Origin: Spirochaetaceae bacterium UBA6243
GTDB lineage: Bacteria > Spirochaetota > Spirochaetia > Treponematales > Rectinemataceae
NCBI GenBank assembly: GCA_002441395.1
Contig: DJVZ01000062.1
Span: forward strand, 27,000 to 59,330
Length of the DNA: 32,331 nt
Direction: 5' to 3'
Shown: positions 15,802 to 23,316 of the stretch, one piece after another
How positions within the stretch are numbered: position 1 is the stretch's first letter
How the letters are laid out: each line of letters begins with the position of its first letter
The notes under the pieces: generated by a model
Told to the model about the DNA's origin: nothing
Seen by the model: only the letters and a program-made list of their open reading frames with translations
Databases searched by the model: none
Made by a program: the position numbers and the translations under genes

Positions 15802-17136
15802 ATGAGCCAAAAAACGAACCAAAAATCGACCGGAGTGCCGCGCGCTCCCCACGAACCTTCGCGTTCTGACTCGAAAACCATCGAATCGGCGACCGAAGTC
15901 CTCGAGGGCACAAGCAAAAAAGGCTTTGTGGCGAGAATTTTGCCCTTTATGGGGCCCGCGTTCATCGCGAGCGTGGCCTACGTCGATCCCGGGAACTTCG
16001 CGACAAACATCTCCGGAGGCGCCCAGTTCGGCTATCTCCTGCTGTGGGTCATCGTGGCGAGCAACCTCATGGCGATGCTCATCCAGGCGCTCTCCGCGAA
16101 GCTGGGCATCGCGACGGGGAAAAATCTCGCCGAGCACTGCCGCCTGCGCTACAGGCGAGGAGTCGTCATCGGGCTCTGGATTCTCATGGAGCTCGTCGCG
16201 ATGGCGACGGACCTGGCTGAATTCCTGGGCGCGGCGGTCGGCTTCAATCTGCTGTTCGGCATTCCGCTCTGGGCAGCGGCCATTTTGACAGGCGTGACCA
16301 CGTTCATCATTCTTGGACTGGAGCGCTATGGATTCCGATCGCTGGAAGCGGTCATTACGGGCTTCGTCTCCGTCATCGCGATCAGCTATATCATCGAGAT
16401 TTTTCTCGGAAAGCCCGATTGGGGCCAAGTCGCGCATCACGCCGTTATTCCTGAATTCAAGGGTCAATCGAGTATTATTCTCGCGGCAGGCATTCTTGGC
16501 GCGACGGTCATGCCGCACGCGATCTATCTGCACTCTTCGCTCATGCAGAACCGCGTGGTCGTGCATGAGCCGGCGCTTTTAAAAAGGCTGTTCCGCTATG
16601 AGATTATCGATGTCGTGGTGGCGATGGGCGTCGCGAGCCTGGTGAACGGCGCAATGCTCATTATGTCGGCGGCAACCTTTCATGCGCAGGGCATGACCCA
16701 AGTCGGTACACTCGAAGAGGCCTATCGTACGCTTGAACCACTGCTCGGCAAGGCAGCAAGCTGGGTCTTTGCGATTTCGCTTCTGTTCTCGGGCCTTTCC
16801 TCGGCATCGGTCGGGACGATGGCGGGACAGATCATCATGCAGGGATTCATGAATTTCGAAATCCCCGTGTGGGTGCGCCGCATTATCACGATGATACCGT
16901 CAATCGTGATCATCGCGCTTGGAGTCGATCCGACCAAGGCCCTCGTCATCAGCCAGGTTCTCCTCAGTTTCGGGCTGCCGTTCGCGATTATCCCGCTCAT
17001 CTCCTTTACAAGTGACAAAAAGCTCATGGGCGTGCTTGTAAACAGAAAGAGTACTAAAATCCTGGCGATATGCGTGGCGGGAATAATTCTTGCGCTGAAC
17101 GTGTATCTTCTCTATGTGACGTTTACGGGAGGCTGA
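15802..17136 (+). CDS. mntH: NRAMP-family Mn2+/Fe2+ transporter
   Basis: A 444-residue inner-membrane protein with about eleven helices that takes up divalent metal with protons. The helix-1 metal motif DPGN is present (Asp62 to Asn65), and helix 6 has ATVMPHAIYLHS with Met237 and His239. The A-x-x-M arrangement is the manganese/iron-selective form, not that of the aluminium or magnesium branches. The N-terminal 45 residues are hydrophilic and rich in Ser, Thr and Lys, longer than usual. The ribosome site is poor (GAAAGAAAAA), which fits translation in an operon behind the metallo-hydrolase gene. The two-domain UspA gene follows 3 nt after its stop. Confidence 0.93.
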   Translation: MSQKTNQKSTGVPRAPHEPSRSDSKTIESATEVLEGTSKKGFVARILPFMGPAFIASVAYVDPGNFATNISGGAQFGYLLLWVIVASNLMAMLIQALSAKLGIATGKNLAEHCRLRYRRGVVIGLWILMELVAMATDLAEFLGAAVGFNLLFGIPLWAAAILTGVTTFIILGLERYGFRSLEAVITGFVSVIAISYIIEIFLGKPDWGQVAHHAVIPEFKGQSSIILAAGILGATVMPHAIYLHSSLMQNRVVVHEPALLKRLFRYEIIDVVVAMGVASLVNGAMLIMSAATFHAQGMTQVGTLEEAYRTLEPLLGKAASWVFAISLLFSGLSSASVGTMAGQIIMQGFMNFEIPVWVRRIITMIPSIVIIALGVDPTKALVISQVLLSFGLPFAIIPLISFTSDKKLMGVLVNRKSTKILAICVAGIILALNVYLLYVTFTGG

Positions 17137-17139
17137 GAG

Positions 17140-18066
17140 GTGTACAAGAAAATCATGGTGCCGCTCGATGGTTCGAGCGCCGCGGAAACCGCACTCCCCT
17201 GGACAATATATCTGGCAAACGCCTTTCAGGCGGGGATTGTGCTTTTTCATGCGATAGAAAAAAATCCGCCAGAGCAGATTCACGGCGAGGCGCATCTTGC
17301 GAATATGGAGGAAGCGTCGGCGTATCTCGAGAGCATCAAGAATTCGCTGCACAATGTGTTTCATTTCAAAGGTGACATTTCGACCCATGTCCATCTCGAG
17401 GAGACGACAGACGTAGCAGCCAGCATCGCCATGCACATGAAAGAGTTGAGACCGGACCTTGTGGTGATGTGTTCTCACGGCAGAAGCAATTTCACTCAGG
17501 CTTTCATCGGCTCGCTGGCGACAAAAGTGATAGGCCTCGGCGAAGTGCCTGTCTTTCTTGTAAAGTCTCACGAGAGCGAAAAATCCACAGGAACCGATGC
17601 GGTCGGCCCTTCAATTTCCAATGTGGTCGTTGCGCTTGACAATGCGTCGATTCACGATAAAGCAATACGTTACGCAGAAGAATTTGTGCAAGAGACGGGT
17701 GCGCGGCTTGTGCTTTTCTCGGCCGTTCCCCGCTTTGGTTCCCTCAAAGGCAAAGATGGGGGTTGGGGGCTCATGGCGCCCGCGACTTCCTCGGCACTGC
17801 TCGACATCGAAGAAGAAAAGATGCGCCAGCATCTCGACGAACATCAGAAAAGCCTTGCTGCGCGGGGCGTCTCAAGCTCGAACGCCGTCGTCCGCGGCGA
17901 CCCGGCGCGCAAAATCGCGCAGGAAACAAAAAAACTGGAGCCGTGCCTCATTGTGCTCGGAACGCACGGGCGCTCCGGCATGGGGGCTTTCTGGAAAGGA
18001 AGTGTGGCCGCAAAGGTCGTATCGCTGACTGATTCGCCAATTTTGCTTGTGCCGCTCCACGAATGA
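17140..18066 (+). CDS. Two-domain universal stress protein (UspA family)
   Basis: A 308-residue cytosolic protein made of two Usp domains (about 1-147 and 155-308). Domain 2 ends with GTHGRSGMGAFWKGS, an exact match to the ATP-binding pattern G-2x-G-9x-G(S/T). Domain 1 has CSHGRSNFTQAFIGS, in which the first Gly is replaced by Cys, so ATP binding there may be weaker. Start is GTG at 17140 with GGGAGG seven bases upstream; an in-frame ATG five codons further on lacks a site. The 3-nt gap to mntH implies cotranscription, so it may serve in metal or oxidative stress. Confidence 0.9.
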   Translation: MYKKIMVPLDGSSAAETALPWTIYLANAFQAGIVLFHAIEKNPPEQIHGEAHLANMEEASAYLESIKNSLHNVFHFKGDISTHVHLEETTDVAASIAMHMKELRPDLVVMCSHGRSNFTQAFIGSLATKVIGLGEVPVFLVKSHESEKSTGTDAVGPSISNVVVALDNASIHDKAIRYAEEFVQETGARLVLFSAVPRFGSLKGKDGGWGLMAPATSSALLDIEEEKMRQHLDEHQKSLAARGVSSSNAVVRGDPARKIAQETKKLEPCLIVLGTHGRSGMGAFWKGSVAAKVVSLTDSPILLVPLHE

Positions 18067-18105
18067 AGCCCGATCTTGCCGCGGCTGAACAGATTTCATA
18101 TCTTC

Positions 18106-18111
18106 TACAAT
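18106..18111 (+). promoter_or_regulatory. -10 box of tpx
   Basis: TACAAT (five of six matches) lies 26 nt before the tpx start, giving a leader of about 20 nt that contains GGAGG. No good -35 box at proper spacing was found, so tpx may also be reached from the upstream operon. Confidence 0.4.
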
Positions 18112-18137
18112 AGAATAACGTATTCCGGAGGATAAAA

Positions 18138-18647
18138 ATGGCAACCATCACATTTAAAGGCAATCCCGTCCACACGATTGGAACCCTACCCCAAAAAGGA
18201 ACGAAAACCCCTGATTTCAAGCTTACGGGCGCCGATCTCGGCGATGTCGGCCTTGCCACCTATGCGGGCAAAGTCAAAATCTTGAATATCGTACCGAGCC
18301 TCGATACCGGTGTCTGCGCCGCGAGCGCGCGCGCCTTCAACAAGGCAGCGGCATCGCTCGGCGATGTCGTCATTCTGACCATCAGCCGGGATCTGCCCTT
18401 TGCGCAAAAGCGCTTCTGCGAAGCCGAAGGCATCGACAAGGTCGTCACGCTTTCCGAACTGCGCGACAGAGAGTTCGGCAAAGCCTATGGCGTCGAAATG
18501 ATCTCGGGGCCGCTTGCCGGCCTCTTGTCGCGCGCAGTCGTCGTACTCGATCGCGGCAACACCGTGACCTACACTCAGCAAGTCCCTGAAATCTCCCAGG
18601 AACCGGATTACGAGAGCGCCCTCGCGGCCGCGAAAAAGGCGCTGTAG
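18138..18647 (+). CDS. tpx: Thiol peroxidase (atypical 2-Cys peroxiredoxin)
   Basis: A 169-residue peroxiredoxin of the Tpx class that reduces hydrogen peroxide and alkyl peroxides with thioredoxin. The peroxidatic cysteine is Cys60 in PSLDTGVC and the resolving cysteine is Cys94 in RFCEAEGI, the same spacing as in E. coli Tpx. The active-site Thr and Arg are in place (DTGVC and SRDLPFA). Length matches the family. Strong GGAGG lies before the ATG. It follows mntH-uspA in the same direction by 71 nt and has its own -10 box. It ends only 5 bp from the convergent thioesterase gene, so the two transcripts probably overlap. Confidence 0.95.
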   Translation: MATITFKGNPVHTIGTLPQKGTKTPDFKLTGADLGDVGLATYAGKVKILNIVPSLDTGVCAASARAFNKAAASLGDVVILTISRDLPFAQKRFCEAEGIDKVVTLSELRDREFGKAYGVEMISGPLAGLLSRAVVVLDRGNTVTYTQQVPEISQEPDYESALAAAKKAL

Positions 18648-18652
18648 TACAC

Positions 18653-19531
18653 TCAGTCTTCTGCCGGGGCAATCTTAAGCGATCCCCGCGCGGCGAGGCT
18701 CCGCTCTACCGTGAGTGCTGTAAGCCAGGCCGTTTCGCGGGGATATTCAGTTACACTGTCCGTCAATTTTTCGGAATCTTCCGGAGAAGAGGCCAATTCC
18801 CCGGCCCACGCCCGCACATTCTCCCCCTTCATGATCTCGTGCACAAAATCGACCTTTATACGGGAGAACCTCTGTCCTTCGCGAAGAGGCGCAGCGTCAC
18901 AGAGCCAGTTGATGAAGTGCGCGTTGTTGACGTGCCCGTTCTGGTCGATATGACGCGTGCGGGATTCTATTGAAAAAGACTGGCGGAAGCCGCCGGCCAC
19001 CACATTGTCCGTCTTTTCATCGGCCGGTATGCCTTCAGTAGCCCCGCCCTCACTCGCGATATGCTGGCTCAACGCCTTGAACGAGGGATCATCGATACCG
19101 GGCGCGAGGTCATCGAATGGCCAGGGGTAGTCGGTCGAGAGATCGAGGGGAAGCGTGCGCTCCGGCCGCATCACCCGGCGCGTTTTCATGTCCACCACAA
19201 TGTATTCGTACATCGCGCCGGCATATTTCGTGCCGTGGCCATCAACGAGTTCCAGGCAACGCAGAGCGAAGAGCTTCCGTGTACCCACAGGCCAGGTCCG
19301 GGCAACCACCGTCTGTCCCGCCTGCGGCATCGAGTCGATGCGGATGTCGATCCGAGAAAGCATCCATGTGAGACCGCTGGCCCACATGTCCTCCATGCCA
19401 ATACCTAGCTGCGAAGCATGCGCTCCAGCCGCCTCCTGAAAGAAATTCGCGAGCGCAAAGGGTTTCAGCGGACCACCGTAACCACAATCATATCCTCTTA
19501 TGACATATTGAATTTCAAGCGGTTTTATCAT
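18653..19531 (-). CDS. Acyl-ACP thioesterase (FatA/FatB-like, double hotdog)
   Basis: A 292-residue protein of the acyl-ACP thioesterase family (Pfam PF01643), which releases free fatty acids from acyl carrier protein. The N-terminal hotdog has the family opening (FALANFFQEAAGAHASQLG) and TWMLSRIDIRID. The second hotdog carries the catalytic region RHIDQNGHVNNAHFINWL with the conserved Asn and His. Length suits bacterial members, which lack the plant transit peptide. AAGGA lies seven bases before the ATG. In anaerobes these enzymes are thought to supply or adjust fatty acids; the chain length cannot be predicted. It is transcribed alone from a promoter near 19580. Confidence 0.9.
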   Translation of the reverse strand: MIKPLEIQYVIRGYDCGYGGPLKPFALANFFQEAAGAHASQLGIGMEDMWASGLTWMLSRIDIRIDSMPQAGQTVVARTWPVGTRKLFALRCLELVDGHGTKYAGAMYEYIVVDMKTRRVMRPERTLPLDLSTDYPWPFDDLAPGIDDPSFKALSQHIASEGGATEGIPADEKTDNVVAGGFRQSFSIESRTRHIDQNGHVNNAHFINWLCDAAPLREGQRFSRIKVDFVHEIMKGENVRAWAGELASSPEDSEKLTDSVTEYPRETAWLTALTVERSLAARGSLKIAPAED

Positions 19532-19579
19532 TGTTGCTTCCTTTTGAATATGACGACAAAATACCGTGAAAGTGCCTTT

Positions 19580-19585
19580 ATTGTA
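19580..19585 (-). promoter_or_regulatory. -10 box of the thioesterase gene
   Basis: Minus-strand TACAAT (19585-19580), predicted start near 19573 and a leader of about 42 nt. The -35 region (TTTTTC at 17 nt) is poor. The rest of the 199-bp divergent gap to glmS holds a GC-rich inverted repeat, GCCGGC-G-GCCGGC at 19649-19661, and nothing else that I can name. Confidence 0.35.
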
Positions 19586-19714
19586 ACCCTTTCATGCCGA
19601 TTGAAAAAGTCTCGCCGACATAGAAGGGCAGGCGCATGCTTGGCGAAGGCCGGCGGCCGGCACGCCCTCCCATGCGCCCCCGAGCAACTTCCGCCCCGCA
19701 GACACCAAAATTCA

Positions 19715-19723
19715 TGGTATAAT
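19715..19723 (+). promoter_or_regulatory. Consensus extended -10 promoter giving a leaderless glmS mRNA
   Basis: TGgTATAAT at 19715-19723 is a perfect extended -10 element. Seven bases later comes the ATG at 19731, so the mRNA should start at or one base before the start codon. There is no Shine-Dalgarno site and no room for a glmS-type ribozyme leader. Confidence 0.65.
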
Positions 19724-19730
19724 GGTGACC

Positions 19731-22148
19731 ATGTGTGGCATTGTTTCACTCGCCTACAAAGACGAAAATCCTTCGATGGGAAAAGAGGCCGAGGCGCTTT
19801 TAAAACGCCTCGAGTATCGAGGATATGATTCGACAGGCGCTTCCTTTATCGGCGACGACAAACGCATCAGCCTGCGCAAGCAGGTCGGAGCTCCGTCCAA
19901 AGTATGCCCGCTTTTGCACATCGACACTTTCAGCGGCCAGCGTTTCATCGGACAGGTGCGCTGGGCAACCTACGGTTCCGTCACCGACATCAACAGCCAG
20001 CCCCACCATGTGAGCTGCAAAATCGAGCTTGTCGGGGCCCACAATGGCAACATCTCGAACACCGATACGCTGAAAACCTGGCTCAGCGCGCGTGGCCACG
20101 CGGTCGTCTCCGACAACGACGGCGAAATCATCGTCCACCTCATCGAGGAACACTATGCGGCCGCACAATCCCTCGCGAGCTCCGAACTCGCATACCTGCG
20201 CAAGGCGTACGCGAACGCGGGCCTCGCGGAAGGGGTGCCCGACGGCGTGCTCCGCATGATCGAAGCGATCCGCAAAGCGGAATCCCTCACGGAAGGCTCG
20301 TATGCCGCGGCCATCGCCGACCCGGAACTTCCGGGCGTATTCGCGATAAAATCAGGGTCTTCACTCTACGCGGGCGTGGGCAGCGATTCGCATGGCGACT
20401 TTATCGTGCTTTCCTCGGACCTCACAAGCGTGCTCTCGAAGACACGCGCGCTCATTCCCCTCTCCGAAGGCGAAGGCATCTGGTTCACCGAAAATCAATA
20501 TCTTGTATTCAGCCTTCAAGGTCAGCCATTTTTCTCACATCCGCGGCTCAAACGGTCGAAACTCTCAATCAAGGATACACAACTTTCGCCTGAATATCAG
20601 CACTACATGGAGCAGGAAATTTCCTCGGGCCCGAACAACATCACACAGGTACTGCGCTATTATTTCCGCGATCCTTCCCTTGAGCCGCTTTCCGAGCTCT
20701 TCGAGGAACGCAAGGATGACTGCAAGGAAACCTCGGACATAATCGCGTCGCTTTCCGAGCGGTTCGGCAACGACGCGCTTCTGGCCGGCATGCACGATGT
20801 ATTCAACTCTTCTGCCTGGAATGAGATAGAAGCACGAGTTCAGAATGCGGGAGCGGCGCATTTTGTCAGCCGGAATTTCATCTCGGACGAGACTGAACTT
20901 CTGAAGGAGCTCGCCGCCCTCGATCCTCAGGCGCGTGACAAGCTCCTGCTCATGGACAAAGTGATGGTCTGGCGCAAGCGCCGCGCCGTGCTGCGCTACA
21001 CGGGCGAACTGAAAAACGCCATTCACGAAGCCGCTCGCTCGGGCGGCAGAATATACCTCGTCGCGTCGGGCACATCCTACCACGCAGCCCTGACAGCCGC
21101 TTACTTCTTCAACGAAATGGCGCACATTCCGGTCTATCCCTGCAACCCGGGCACTTTCCGCTCGATGTACTTCAATTGCCTCGGCGCAAACGACCTCATC
21201 ATAGGCATATCACAATCGGGCGAGACAAAGGACCTCGTCGACATCTTCCAGGACGTGAAAAAGGCAAACGCTTCGGTTCGCCTGGTGAGTATTGTCAACA
21301 ACGAGAACAGCCGTATTCCGCAGGAGCTTTCTGATTTTTACCTGCCCCTGCTGTGCGGGCCGGAGATCGCCGTCGCGGCGACAAAATCCTTCACGAGCCA
21401 GGTCGCCATTCTCTACCTCATCGCGGCGAGCTTTTCCATGTCGGAACAGAAAATCCGCGAGAATCTGCTCAAGGCGAAAGACCTGATGACCGAGACCATC
21501 GAAACGCGGATGGGCGATATCGAGACTGTGGCCGCGCACCTCTTCGCGGCTTCCTCGATTCATATTCTGGGGACAGGGCTCATAGGGCTTGCGCGCGAAG
21601 GCGCGCTCAAAATCCGCGAAGTCGTGCTCAACCACACCGAAGGCTACGACGCCGCGGAATTCAAACACGGGCCGAATACCATCCTGGGCCGAAACACGAT
21701 TCTTTCGCTCGCGGACCTCGCAAAGCTCGCGGGCAAGGAGCCGGTTTCAGGAATCACGAACGAGCTTTTCGAAAAGCTGACCAACAATTATCCGCTGGTG
21801 TTCATCTGCCCGCCCGAAGAGCGGGACAGGCGCATCACGATCAGCCAGATCCACACCCACAAGATCCGAGGCGCGGATATCGTGCTCATCGCTGAGCCGC
21901 AGCAGGAACTCGCGCTCGCGGTCGAAGGCAAACCGATGGGCATGGAAAAATACTGGTCGAAATACATTCCGCTGCCGCAGTCCGGCGAACCCTGTCTCTT
22001 CGTGTTCTCCGCGACGATTGTGCTGCAATATCTGGCGTACCGCATGTCGGTGCGCAAAATGGAGTGGCTCGATTCCCTCGGCATTCAGAACCACGGCGTG
22101 CATCCCGATGCGCCGAAAAACGTGTCGAAGTCCATCACCGTGGATTGA
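19731..22148 (+). CDS. glmS: Glucosamine--fructose-6-phosphate aminotransferase (isomerizing), long form
   Basis: An 805-residue enzyme that makes glucosamine-6-phosphate from fructose-6-phosphate and glutamine. It starts with MCGIVS: Cys2 is the glutaminase nucleophile and must follow the initiator Met, which rules out an ATG-like start at 19722. The glutaminase domain has RLEYRGYDSTG, RWATYG and HNGNISN. The two SIS domains have SGTSYHAA, SQSGETKD, and EFKHGP with His646; the C-terminus NVSKSITVD carries Lys800, the Schiff-base lysine of the family. It is about 200 residues longer than E. coli GlmS (609): roughly 45 extra in the glutaminase domain, about 85 between HYMEQEI (near 293) and the first SIS domain (near 440), and more in SIS2. 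All catalytic residues remain, so it should be active. Confidence 0.92.
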   Translation: MCGIVSLAYKDENPSMGKEAEALLKRLEYRGYDSTGASFIGDDKRISLRKQVGAPSKVCPLLHIDTFSGQRFIGQVRWATYGSVTDINSQPHHVSCKIELVGAHNGNISNTDTLKTWLSARGHAVVSDNDGEIIVHLIEEHYAAAQSLASSELAYLRKAYANAGLAEGVPDGVLRMIEAIRKAESLTEGSYAAAIADPELPGVFAIKSGSSLYAGVGSDSHGDFIVLSSDLTSVLSKTRALIPLSEGEGIWFTENQYLVFSLQGQPFFSHPRLKRSKLSIKDTQLSPEYQHYMEQEISSGPNNITQVLRYYFRDPSLEPLSELFEERKDDCKETSDIIASLSERFGNDALLAGMHDVFNSSAWNEIEARVQNAGAAHFVSRNFISDETELLKELAALDPQARDKLLLMDKVMVWRKRRAVLRYTGELKNAIHEAARSGGRIYLVASGTSYHAALTAAYFFNEMAHIPVYPCNPGTFRSMYFNCLGANDLIIGISQSGETKDLVDIFQDVKKANASVRLVSIVNNENSRIPQELSDFYLPLLCGPEIAVAATKSFTSQVAILYLIAASFSMSEQKIRENLLKAKDLMTETIETRMGDIETVAAHLFAASSIHILGTGLIGLAREGALKIREVVLNHTEGYDAAEFKHGPNTILGRNTILSLADLAKLAGKEPVSGITNELFEKLTNNYPLVFICPPEERDRRITISQIHTHKIRGADIVLIAEPQQELALAVEGKPMGMEKYWSKYIPLPQSGEPCLFVFSATIVLQYLAYRMSVRKMEWLDSLGIQNHGVHPDAPKNVSKSITVD

Positions 22149-22172
22149 AGGGGCTCATGATTTCGCGATTCC

Positions 22173-23288
22173 TTATGTTATACTCTGGGGAATAACGTGG
22201 ATTCTTTCAGGATCAATTCTGAACCATACGTCGCCGGTGTGCAAAGCGTTTTCCACCGGATTGAAGACATCTATCAGGAGTTCCTTTCCCAGCGCCTCGC
22301 CCCAATAGCGGATGCTTGAGCCCTCAAAAATATAATCCTTTATAGTGCCGCGGAAAACGTTTTCATCGCGGAAAGCTGCGGCCGGGGCCGGATGTTCGAC
22401 TATCCGGATGCTTTCCGGTCTGATGCTCAGAGTGATTTTTTCACCCGGCAGGGGCGGATGTGCCGCCGGCTTGCCGGCAGGTTGTCTTTCCCTTACGGTG
22501 ATCGTCGTTCCGCCCGTTTCCACCTCGACCCCCTCGTCCGAGACGGATCGCACCGTTCCGTCGATGAAGTTGACGGTGCCCACGAACGAGGCCACGAAGG
22601 CGTTGTCCGGCCGGTAATAGACGTCGGAGGGACTCCCTACCTGCATGATCTTGCCGCCCTTCATGATGGCTATCGTGTCCGACATGGCCAGGGCCTCCGC
22701 CTGGTCGTGCGTCACGTAGATGGTCGTAATCTTGAGCCGCTGCTGGAGCTGGCGAAGCTCTGCCCTGATGGAGACCCTCAGCTTGGCATCGAGGTTGGAG
22801 AGGGGTTCGTCGAGCAGAAGCACTTCCGGCTCCATCACGAGGGCCCTGGCGAGGGCGACCCGCTGCTGCTGGCCGCCCGAAATTTCCCCCGGCGTCCTGT
22901 CCAGGAGATTCTTTATGTCGAGGTAGCCCGCGGTCGTCTCGAGCTTCTTTTCTATTTCGTCCTGTGGCATTTTCCGTATCCGGAGCCCATAGGTGATGTT
23001 CTCCCGGATGTTCATGTGCGGGAAGAGGGCATAGTCCTGGAAGACCATGACCGCGTTCCGGAGATGGGAGGGGACGTCATTTACTTTTTTTTCGCCGATG
23101 AAGATTTCACCCTGTTCCACGTCGTAGAATCCCGCGATGGTGCGCAGAAGCGTCGTTTTCCCGCAGCCGCTCGGGCCGAGCAGGGTGGTGAAGCTTCCCT
23201 TCTCTATTTCCAGCGAAATAGTGTCGAGAACTTTTGTCTTTCCGAAACATTTGCTTACTTCACGAATAATTACGTGTGCCTGTGCCAT
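22173..23288 (-). CDS. ABC importer ATP-binding protein (Fbp/Pot/Phn-type, CUT-like C-terminus)
   Basis: A 371-residue ATPase: Walker A GPSGCGKTT, Q-loop VFQDYALFPHM, signature SGGQQQRVALARA, Walker B LLLDEPLSNLD and switch His in VTHDQAEALAMSD. A TOBE-type regulatory domain of about 130 residues follows (from VGTVNFIDG on). It energises the double-domain permease encoded just upstream (28-nt gap). Sequence style is that of the iron/putrescine/phosphonate/hexose-phosphate importers, which are hard to tell apart. GAGGTGG lies six bases before the ATG. It is the last gene of the operon and its stop is 24 bp from the convergent glmS stop, with no visible terminator between. Confidence 0.92.
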   Translation of the reverse strand: MAQAHVIIREVSKCFGKTKVLDTISLEIEKGSFTTLLGPSGCGKTTLLRTIAGFYDVEQGEIFIGEKKVNDVPSHLRNAVMVFQDYALFPHMNIRENITYGLRIRKMPQDEIEKKLETTAGYLDIKNLLDRTPGEISGGQQQRVALARALVMEPEVLLLDEPLSNLDAKLRVSIRAELRQLQQRLKITTIYVTHDQAEALAMSDTIAIMKGGKIMQVGSPSDVYYRPDNAFVASFVGTVNFIDGTVRSVSDEGVEVETGGTTITVRERQPAGKPAAHPPLPGEKITLSIRPESIRIVEHPAPAAAFRDENVFRGTIKDYIFEGSSIRYWGEALGKELLIDVFNPVENALHTGDVWFRIDPERIHVIPQSIT

Positions 23289-23316
23289 TTTCTGCCACCT
23301 CAGGGTTTTATGCGAT

